From assembly GCA_016800925.1 (NCBI GenBank), contig JABCPU010000625.1, positions 1-34,401 on the forward strand: a DNA stretch of 34,401 nt, in the 5' to 3' direction. The DNA comes from Suillus spraguei. Lineage: Eukaryota; Basidiomycota; Agaricomycetes; Boletales; Suillaceae. The position numbers were made by a program, and so were the translations under genes. Below, in pieces: positions 10,430 through 18,160 of this stretch (its first letter is position 1; each line of letters begins with the position of its first letter). The notes under the pieces were generated by a model. It did no database searches. It had not been told where the DNA came from and worked only from the letters and a program-made list of their open reading frames with translations.

Positions 10430-10557
10430 TATGTATATCATACCAGAGAAGGTGGCACAAATGGAAAAAGCCATACAAAGACAAAGAGAGAACGCAATCA
10501 CACAGCATGATGTGGTGGACAACATGCCGGCGGCTATTCGTGCCTATATATGTTGTA

Positions 10558-10830
10558 CATCAGGAAATTCACACATTCCTTGACGTGCCCTTATGCGGAC
10601 TTATTTACACTTAACTGCCTTGGTGAAATTGAATCTACTTGTCCAAAATTTCAATGTGAATGAATTCAGAAAAAAAAAGTTGAGATATATTAATATACAT
10701 GTTTTATTGTATTTCACACTCAAAAAATATAAGATATGCCAGGTGAATGATGTGAGAGAGAGCAAACAAGTTTTGAGATAAGTGAGTTAAGCTGATTAAG
10801 CATGTTAAGGAATGTGTGAATTTCCTGATG
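10558..10830 (+). mobile_element. 273-bp MITE, copy 1, in protease intron 2
   Basis: Non-coding element with 24-bp terminal inverted repeats beginning CATCAGGAAATTCACACATT. It is flanked by TA (10556-10557 and 10831-10832), the left TA being shared with the end of the palindromic element 8681-10555. The interior is AT-rich with no ORF of note. It is nearly identical, in opposite orientation, to 11144-11416. Its autonomous parent is not visible here. Confidence 0.88.
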
Positions 10831-11143
10831 TAGATAAATTGAAAATACCTACGATTATCTATAGGGACTATCTTCCTCGATATTCTCACTCTCGGTGATG
10901 GGCTAACCATCACTGACTTCCAACTCGGTGTTGGTTCTACTTCGTCGGGCATGAAACGCTATGGCGGTATCCTTGGCATCGGGCCTAGAGCTTTGTCACA
11001 AGGCACCCTGCCAGGTGCCCTGTATGACACGATCCCGACTGTCACTGACTACCTGGTTAACCAAGGCAAGATTGGTCAGCACATTGTTGGTATCTTCTTC
11101 CAGCCTGGCACCGATCTCAGAGAGGTCACCTTTGGTAGATCTG

Positions 11144-11416
11144 CATCAGGAAATTCACACATTCCTTAACATGCTTAATCAGCTTAACTCACTTATCTCA
11201 AAACTTGTTTGCTCTCTCTCACATCATTCACCTGGCATATCTTATATTTTTTGAGTGCGAAATACAATAAAACATGTATATTAATATATCTCAACTTTTT
11301 TTTTCTGAATTCATTCACATTGAAATTTTGGACAAGTAGATTCAATTTCACCAAGGCAGTTAAGTGTAAATAAGTCCGCATAAGGGCACGTCAAGGAATG
11401 TGTGAATTTCCTGATG
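11144..11416 (-). mobile_element. 273-bp MITE, copy 2, in protease exon 3
   Basis: Inverted copy of 10558-10830, same length with about one substitution over 273 bp. It is flanked by TG (11142-11143 and 11417-11418); removing the element and one TG rejoins the protease frame as ...FGRS/DYNKY.... It breaks the coding sequence and, with copy 1, places protease exon 3 inside a 313-bp-spaced inverted repeat. Confidence 0.88.
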
Positions 11417-11639
11417 TGACTATAACAAGTACATTGATAACATTGTATACACGTAAGCCACTACAGCCCCTAGATCAATACAGACTGACAGTAATTGTTT
11501 TGTTTCAGTCGTATCACTGCCACGTCACCCTCATCGGACTTTTGGGGTATCAATCAGAGGATCACCTATGGCACCACGTCGATCTTGGACCCCACTGCTG
11601 GTTATGTCAATACTGGCTGTGCCCTTATTTGAATTGCCT

Positions 11640-14600
11640 CTAGTGCTGCCGCAGTCCGGTCCCGAACCATGGTTCGAACCTGAACCCATCCAGACTGGAC
11701 CAGTGGTTCGGTCACAGGTTTGGTCTCTCTCCTGGACCGAACCCCCTAACAGGTTCGGGGTTCGATGTTGTCACTGAAAAATGCGGACCGGTTCGGACGC
11801 GTCTGAACCGGTCCGAACCTGCACCATGTGCACAATTCCAGCTGCGTGTTTTTCGTGAGGCTTCCTGTCAGTTTAAGTAGTGCGCTCACCAACTTCTGTT
11901 CCTTCTCTTCTTTTGACAGTAGCATTCCCCACATTGCACAAGCAACAAGGGTACTTTTTTCAGCTATGCAACGACTCGAAGCACTGGTACTATGTTCACT
12001 GTCTCTCATGTTTGATAAGTTGCTAACTTCTAATGTTTTTTCATTCAGAATATACCTACTACTGTGGTGATTCCTGGGTTTTCCACCAAGTTTGCGCAAT
12101 GAATTGTCATTTTGGAACTTGAAGGTGCGCAACATTTTTTTATTTAGTTTGAGATATATATATTCACTTGTGGTATAGGTTCAACATTTGCACTCCCTGC
12201 TGTAACTATGTTCGAGTCGTCTGCACCAGCCCGTCGTCCTGACGGTTCGTTGAAAAGCGCTGAAGAGATGGAGTGGATACACGACCCAGATGATGACACT
12301 ACCATCCTCCCTCCCCCTCCTCCATCCAAAGGCACTCTCAATTCATTCATTCGTCGTTCAGGCCGCGCTGTCAAGCCTACAGAGAAGATCCGGGAGACTG
12401 CCAGCAGTATCCCAGCCAAACGGTCAGCTGTAGGACCTCCTGCCCCCGCACCCAAGAAAGCACTCATGCGCACCAGGAATGAAGAGCATGACGACAACGA
12501 CAGTGATGAATACAACGCCGAAGAAGAAGCCCCTCCACTTGAGGATTTTACAGATGATGAGGAAGACGATGAGAACGAGAACGAGGAAGCTTACCAAAAG
12601 ACGAAGAAGCTTGGTGACCAGGATCGTGAAGACCGTAAATCCCTCAAGAAGGTCGAACGCAGTGCCGATTTGACCACGATCTTTACTTTCGAGAAAGATC
12701 GTGTTAACCCCCACACCCAGGAGTGTGAAAATGGGTGGTGGTGTGAGGTATGCAAGGCTAACAATGTTCCGCTTCACCAGTGCTTTTTTAAGGGGGGTAT
12801 TTCGACTCGACGCACGCACATTGCACGGAATCCCAAGTGCCATTACCCTATCTACAAGGACCGCTGTGAACAACGGGGTCTCACGATGCACGATCGTGCA
12901 ATCCCTCGTAACTGCAAAGCAGACGTGCCGCAGGCTACCTTGGACACCTCACTTACTCCCAAGATTCCTGCATTCACAAAGGCTGGACTCATGGATTATA
13001 TTGTCAAACTCATTGTTGCCGAAGATGAGGTGAGCGACTCTCATTTTTGATATATTTTAAGACACTCATACGACATTATAGGCCTTTCAACTTGTAGATA
13101 AAGGACCCTTCCGCCGCCTACTTCAATATCTCCGGCCATCACTTTCAGACCGAGACATTCCCCACCGTACCAAAACTCGGGATGAAATACTCGAACGTGC
13201 AAAGCTGGCAGTCGAGCGCGTGAAAGAGAAGCTCAGCCGTGTCAATAGCAAAATTTCCATGACATTCGACTCTTGGACGTCTTTTCCTGGTCACCCTTTT
13301 CTGTCAATTACAGCACATTACATAGATTCTCCAGCCGAAAACCCTCATGAGTGGGAACTCAAGGTGGAGCAGCTCGCGTTCGCACCCATTCACGGCAATC
13401 ACAGCGGCGCGAACATCGGGAAGATTTTGATCGAGAACATCAACAAATACGACATCCGCACGAAGCTCGGGTGGTTCACGGCTGATAACGCATCAAATAA
13501 CGATACTGCCATTGAGATGGTCGTGACCTCTATTGACCCTTTCGGAGTGGAGTGGAAACCAATTGAGCATCGAGTACGGTAAGTTCGTTCATTAAGTACT
13601 GAAGTTGAGATTACTGATGAATATTCAGTTGTATGGAGCACGCACTCCACTTAGTTGCAAAACACTTCATTGAAGAAGTGGCTCCTACACCGGCAAGCAT
13701 CTTGCACAAGAAGGCAGCTCAAGCTGAAGACGAGGATGAGGATGGCGAGGAAAGTGTTGAATTTGACGTTGGTGACACTATTGGCAAGGCGCTTGCATTT
13801 GTAGCGCAGGTAAGCTCTTTAATGATCTATCTGCTATTGTATAGTACTGACACGAGACCTTTGTTTAGGTCCAGAAGTCTCCTCAAGCTCGTGTCTTCCT
13901 TCAAAAGTGCTGCAAGGAGGTGAACGAGCCCCCATTGGAGCTTTTGAAATGGGTCCGCACACGTTGGGCATCTCTTTTTAATATGTTGGAGCGTTTTTTT
14001 AAATTGCGCAAAGTAAGTTGTCTACTACCGACTACATGAACACATTACTGACTTGATTATTAGGGAGTAAACAGATTCATCCAGCTCGCTGATGACAGCG
14101 ACGAGGTCCCAAATCTGAAGGGAAAATCATATGCGGATTTCAGGCTTTCAGCACACGAGTGGGCAGAGTTGGAGTTGATCCGTGAAGTCCTCCAGGTAAG
14201 TCATTTCTCTCTACCTTCTGCAATTATGCTTATGTGCTGCACACCGCACACCAAGGAGCCGGCAGATGCTCAACAGAGCTTCTCTGCCACACGTGAACCA
14301 ACCGTATGGAGAACCATTCCAGTGCTCGAATGTCTTCAAGACACTTTGCAAAACATGGCGAACGCGTCAAAATTTGCCCGTTTCTCAACGGCCATTGAAG
14401 CTGGTGTCACTAATCTCCGCAAGTGGTATAGTAAGACTGACGACACAGATGTATATTTCATTTGTCTCGGTATGTATCTCGTATCTATTCTAATGCCTTT
14501 GAACATCATTGACCTTGTTGGTGTAGCGCTGGACCCCAACTACAAGGTCGCGTATGCAAAAGACAAATGGACCGCTCATTTTTTCAAACAAGGCATGCAA

Positions 14601-14680
14601 TGCCTCGAGAGCACGGTACGTCGCTCATCACTCATTTCTGTCAATTGTATACTAATCTTACATAGTTTGATATGTATCAT
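11640..14680 (+). repeat. Left arm of a perfect 3041-bp inverted repeat
   Basis: Every feature in this arm recurs in 15120-18160 on the opposite strand at mirror coordinate 29800 minus x. For example, the hAT first exon ATG is at 12208 and 17592. Boundaries were read directly: sequence matches from C11640/G18160 inward to T14680/A15120 and diverges immediately outside both limits. I found no mismatch where I compared the arms, and all translated frames in them are identical. Confidence 0.95.
11655..11825 (+). promoter_or_regulatory. Subterminal hexamer cluster of the hAT element
   Basis: Nine exact CGAACC or GGTTCG hexamers in about 170 bp next to the terminus, plus several near matches. The last four or so sit in a 32-bp palindrome (11784-11815, one mismatched pair) centred on ACGCGT. 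Arrays of short subterminal repeats are the usual binding sites for hAT transposases. This is an inferred role; the repeats themselves are seen directly. An identical cluster is at 17975-18145. Confidence 0.7.
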
Positions 14681-15224
14681 CGCAGTAGTACTCCCTCGCA
14701 GGCTCCTGCAGAGCCGTCTGTTACTGCACCTCCCTCGCTTGCTCGCCAAGGCTCGTATGGCCATAATTGGATGCGAAGCTCTGTCAAATTGCGTGTCGTG
14801 AATGACGCAACCACACGAAGGCCTCGTCAAGATCTCGAGGACTATCTAGATGCACCGCTCGAGGACGTCAACAATGTGGTGGCTTGGTGGGGTGTACGTC
14901 TCGTTATTTTATTTGTATTGCTTTCGTACTGACATGATTCAAAAAACTTTAAAGCACCATTCTATACAATACCCAACTATTTCCCACATTGCAAAGGACT
15001 ACCTCGCCATTCAGGGATCAGCTGTTGCGTCTGAGAGAGCATTTTCGAGCGGCGGTGTTACTGGGACCGTGCGTCGCAGCTGTTTGAAGCCAACAACATT
15101 CGAGGCTCTTCAATTGCTCATGATACATATCAAACTATGTAAGATTAGTATACAATTGACAGAAATGAGTGATGAGCGACGTACCGTGCTCTCGAGGCAT
15201 TGCATGCCTTGTTTGAAAAAATGA
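12208..15224 (+). CDS. hAT transposase with BED zinc finger, left copy, chimeric C-terminus (858 aa)
   Basis: DDE transposase of the hAT superfamily. Exons: 12208-13029, 13082-13578, 13629-13809, 13869-14012, 14064-14195, 14256-14469, 14527-14615, 14666-14893 and 14955-15224. All phases agree. Regions: acidic stretch at about residues 93-128; BED-type zinc finger at about 176-216 (Cys179, Cys182, His204, Cys211/His212); MTFDSWTS with Asp337; LSITAHYID; WFTADNASNND with Asp409; CMEHALHLVAK; ALDPNYK; and the C-terminal dimerisation motif AKDYLAIQGSAVASERAFSS (Glu796). The frame is free of stops. At the break (15119) the normal C-terminus is lost after EALQLL, and the frame runs 34 codons into the antisense of its own exon 7 before TGA. 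Loss of the end of the dimerisation region may impair activity. The ATG is chosen as the first in the open exon. Confidence 0.85.
14681..15119 (+). other. Unique spacer of the inverted repeat
   Basis: 439 bp present once. It continues the left hAT copy from within exon 8 to the truncated exon 9 and holds the dimerisation-domain coding sequence. The right copy lacks this part. The junction at 15119/15120 (...TTGCTC/ATGATAC...) shows no more than a base or so of possible microhomology. Confidence 0.85.
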
Positions 15225-17592
15225 GCGGTCCATTTGTCTTTTGCATACGCGACCTTGTAGTTGGGGTCCAGCGCTACACCAACAAGGTCAATGATGTTCA
15301 AAGGCATTAGAATAGATACGAGATACATACCGAGACAAATGAAATATACATCTGTGTCGTCAGTCTTACTATACCACTTGCGGAGATTAGTGACACCAGC
15401 TTCAATGGCCGTTGAGAAACGGGCAAATTTTGACGCGTTCGCCATGTTTTGCAAAGTGTCTTGAAGACATTCGAGCACTGGAATGGTTCTCCATACGGTT
15501 GGTTCACGTGTGGCAGAGAAGCTCTGTTGAGCATCTGCCGGCTCCTTGGTGTGCGGTGTGCAGCACATAAGCATAATTGCAGAAGGTAGAGAGAAATGAC
15601 TTACCTGGAGGACTTCACGGATCAACTCCAACTCTGCCCACTCGTGTGCTGAAAGCCTGAAATCCGCATATGATTTTCCCTTCAGATTTGGGACCTCGTC
15701 GCTGTCATCAGCGAGCTGGATGAATCTGTTTACTCCCTAATAATCAAGTCAGTAATGTGTTCATGTAGTCGGTAGTAGACAACTTACTTTGCGCAATTTA
15801 AAAAAACGCTCCAACATATTAAAAAGAGATGCCCAACGTGTGCGGACCCATTTCAAAAGCTCCAATGGGGGCTCGTTCACCTCCTTGCAGCACTTTTGAA
15901 GGAAGACACGAGCTTGAGGAGACTTCTGGACCTAAACAAAGGTCTCGTGTCAGTACTATACAATAGCAGATAGATCATTAAAGAGCTTACCTGCGCTACA
16001 AATGCAAGCGCCTTGCCAATAGTGTCACCAACGTCAAATTCAACACTTTCCTCGCCATCCTCATCCTCGTCTTCAGCTTGAGCTGCCTTCTTGTGCAAGA
16101 TGCTTGCCGGTGTAGGAGCCACTTCTTCAATGAAGTGTTTTGCAACTAAGTGGAGTGCGTGCTCCATACAACTGAATATTCATCAGTAATCTCAACTTCA
16201 GTACTTAATGAACGAACTTACCGTACTCGATGCTCAATTGGTTTCCACTCCACTCCGAAAGGGTCAATAGAGGTCACGACCATCTCAATGGCAGTATCGT
16301 TATTTGATGCGTTATCAGCCGTGAACCACCCGAGCTTCGTGCGGATGTCGTATTTGTTGATGTTCTCGATCAAAATCTTCCCGATGTTCGCGCCGCTGTG
16401 ATTGCCGTGAATGGGTGCGAACGCGAGCTGCTCCACCTTGAGTTCCCACTCATGAGGGTTTTCGGCTGGAGAATCTATGTAATGTGCTGTAATTGACAGA
16501 AAAGGGTGACCAGGAAAAGACGTCCAAGAGTCGAATGTCATGGAAATTTTGCTATTGACACGGCTGAGCTTCTCTTTCACGCGCTCGACTGCCAGCTTTG
16601 CACGTTCGAGTATTTCATCCCGAGTTTTGGTACGGTGGGGAATGTCTCGGTCTGAAAGTGATGGCCGGAGATATTGAAGTAGGCGGCGGAAGGGTCCTTT
16701 ATCTACAAGTTGAAAGGCCTATAATGTCGTATGAGTGTCTTAAAATATATCAAAAATGAGAGTCGCTCACCTCATCTTCGGCAACAATGAGTTTGACAAT
16801 ATAATCCATGAGTCCAGCCTTTGTGAATGCAGGAATCTTGGGAGTAAGTGAGGTGTCCAAGGTAGCCTGCGGCACGTCTGCTTTGCAGTTACGAGGGATT
16901 GCACGATCGTGCATCGTGAGACCCCGTTGTTCACAGCGGTCCTTGTAGATAGGGTAATGGCACTTGGGATTCCGTGCAATGTGCGTGCGTCGAGTCGAAA
17001 TACCCCCCTTAAAAAAGCACTGGTGAAGCGGAACATTGTTAGCCTTGCATACCTCACACCACCACCCATTTTCACACTCCTGGGTGTGGGGGTTAACACG
17101 ATCTTTCTCGAAAGTAAAGATCGTGGTCAAATCGGCACTGCGTTCGACCTTCTTGAGGGATTTACGGTCTTCACGATCCTGGTCACCAAGCTTCTTCGTC
17201 TTTTGGTAAGCTTCCTCGTTCTCGTTCTCATCGTCTTCCTCATCATCTGTAAAATCCTCAAGTGGAGGGGCTTCTTCTTCGGCGTTGTATTCATCACTGT
17301 CGTTGTCGTCATGCTCTTCATTCCTGGTGCGCATGAGTGCTTTCTTGGGTGCGGGGGCAGGAGGTCCTACAGCTGACCGTTTGGCTGGGATACTGCTGGC
17401 AGTCTCCCGGATCTTCTCTGTAGGCTTGACAGCGCGGCCTGAACGACGAATGAATGAATTGAGAGTGCCTTTGGATGGAGGAGGGGGAGGGAGGATGGTA
17501 GTGTCATCATCTGGGTCGTGTATCCACTCCATCTCTTCAGCGCTTTTCAACGAACCGTCAGGACGACGGGCTGGTGCAGACGACTCGAACAT
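15018..17592 (-). pseudogene. hAT transposase, right copy, lacks C-terminal domain
   Basis: Mirror image of the left gene, with the same exons 1-7 (17592-16771, 16718-16222, 16171-15991, 15931-15788, 15736-15605, 15544-15331, 15273-15185). Only 15 nt of exon 8 (15134-15120) remain before the break. Reading on into the spacer antisense gives 33 unrelated codons to a TGA at 15020-15018, about 731 residues in total. The catalytic Asp337 and Asp409 equivalents and the BED finger are intact, but the last conserved Glu and the whole dimerisation region are missing, so it should be inactive. Confidence 0.85.
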
Positions 17593-18159
17593 AGTTACAG
17601 CAGGGAGTGCAAATGTTGAACCTATACCACAAGTGAATATATATATCTCAAACTAAATAAAAAAATGTTGCGCACCTTCAAGTTCCAAAATGACAATTCA
17701 TTGCGCAAACTTGGTGGAAAACCCAGGAATCACCACAGTAGTAGGTATATTCTGAATGAAAAAACATTAGAAGTTAGCAACTTATCAAACATGAGAGACA
17801 GTGAACATAGTACCAGTGCTTCGAGTCGTTGCATAGCTGAAAAAAGTACCCTTGTTGCTTGTGCAATGTGGGGAATGCTACTGTCAAAAGAAGAGAAGGA
17901 ACAGAAGTTGGTGAGCGCACTACTTAAACTGACAGGAAGCCTCACGAAAAACACGCAGCTGGAATTGTGCACATGGTGCAGGTTCGGACCGGTTCAGACG
18001 CGTCCGAACCGGTCCGCATTTTTCAGTGACAACATCGAACCCCGAACCTGTTAGGGGGTTCGGTCCAGGAGAGAGACCAAACCTGTGACCGAACCACTGG
18101 TCCAGTCTGGATGGGTTCAGGTTCGAACCATGGTTCGGGACCGGACTGCGGCAGCACTA
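15120..18159 (-). mobile_element. hAT transposon, right copy, inverted, more heavily 3'-truncated
   Basis: Identical to the first 3040 bp of the left copy, in opposite orientation. Its outer terminus (CACTA ending at 18159) abuts a WD40-TPR gene. The 8 bp outside it (18160-18167, GCCCCATT) do not match the left copy's flank ATTGCCTC. The two copies therefore appear to come from different insertion sites rather than being the two ends of one insertion. Confidence 0.88.
17975..18145 (-). promoter_or_regulatory. Subterminal hexamer cluster of the hAT element, right copy
   Basis: Mirror of 11655-11825, including the 32-bp palindrome at 17985-18016. Confidence 0.7.
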
Positions 18160-18160
18160 G

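Larger units (their letters stand above)
8681..10555. mobile_element. Palindromic TA-flanked element (MITE-like), split by the Tc1 insertion
   Basis: The arms 8681-8809 and 10432-10555 are near-perfect inverted complements. They begin CAACATATATAAGCACGAAT on the left and end ...ATATATGTTG on the right, with TA at 8679-8680 and 10556-10557 as the target duplication. With the Tc1 element removed they would form an almost continuous hairpin of about 250 bp with a small AT-rich centre, and no coding capacity. TA targets suggest mobilisation by a Tc1/mariner-type transposase. The centre of each arm carries a 24-nt stretch also found at the host exon 2/intron 2 junction (8652-8675). Confidence 0.75.
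8233..11640 (+). pseudogene. Secreted A1 aspartic protease (polyporopepsin-like), disrupted by transposons
   Basis: Pepsin-family secreted endopeptidase. Exons traced: 8233-8482, 8531-8668, 10865-11143 continued at 11419-11452 (split by a MITE), and 11509-11640. Introns are 8483-8530, 8669-10864 and 11453-11508. Residues 1-19 (MFYTAFLLTLLLTLPIIGS) are a signal peptide. The first active-site motif VVDSGSS is present, as are LGDGLTITDF, YGGILGIGP and ITYGTTSIL. At the second active-site motif the sequence reads AGYVNTGCALI, so the catalytic Asp is Asn. It is followed at once by a TGA stop (11630-11632), and 8 bp later by the hAT element. The last third of the enzyme is absent. Intron 2 has grown from an inferred 44 nt to 2196 nt by insertion of three elements. 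The end of exon 2 (YGVVENCATFSG) is also odd: the family normally has a shorter YGSGSFSG-like stretch there. The gene cannot make an active protease. Confidence 0.88.
11641..15119 (+). mobile_element. hAT transposon, left copy, 3' end missing
   Basis: The element starts with TAGTGCTGCCGCAGTCCGG, a hAT-like terminus, directly after protease sequence. It carries subterminal CGAACC/GGTTCG repeats and a nine-exon transposase gene. It is cut at 15119, inside the codons for the C-terminal dimerisation domain, where it joins the inverted second copy. No right terminal repeat or matching 8-bp target duplication follows. The 8 bp before it (ATTGCCTC) belong to the protease gene. Confidence 0.88.
15120..18160 (-). 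repeat. Right arm of the perfect 3041-bp inverted repeat
   Basis: Exact reverse complement of 11640-14680 as far as I could compare. The outermost base pair (11640/18160) is probably chance matching of flanking DNA, since the hAT terminus itself starts at 11641 and ends at 18159. Confidence 0.95.

Noticed and set aside
10593..10781. 62-codon ORF in MITE copy 1 (and its mirror 11193-11381)
   Set aside because: Low-complexity AT-rich translation inside a non-coding MITE; it differs between copies only by the single substitution.
8233..11640. Treating the protease as a functional gene with long introns
   Set aside because: MITE copy 2 is within exon 3 without splice signals, the second catalytic Asp is replaced, a stop follows, and the last third is missing.
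11665..11690. tRNA-like B box (GGTTCGAACC) suggesting a tRNA or SINE
   Set aside because: It belongs to the hAT subterminal hexamer array; no A box, cloverleaf or poly-T terminator is at the right distance.
12424..12891. Minus-strand ORF with a hydrophobic stretch (and its mirror 16909-17376)
   Set aside because: Antisense shadow of the acidic region and BED finger of the hAT transposase; no start context or homology.
11640..18160. Single composite hAT element with 3-kb terminal inverted repeats (foldback type)
   Set aside because: The arms contain most of a spliced transposase gene, the outer 8-bp flanks do not match, and the outer ends lie in two unrelated genes, so two joined copies explain it better.
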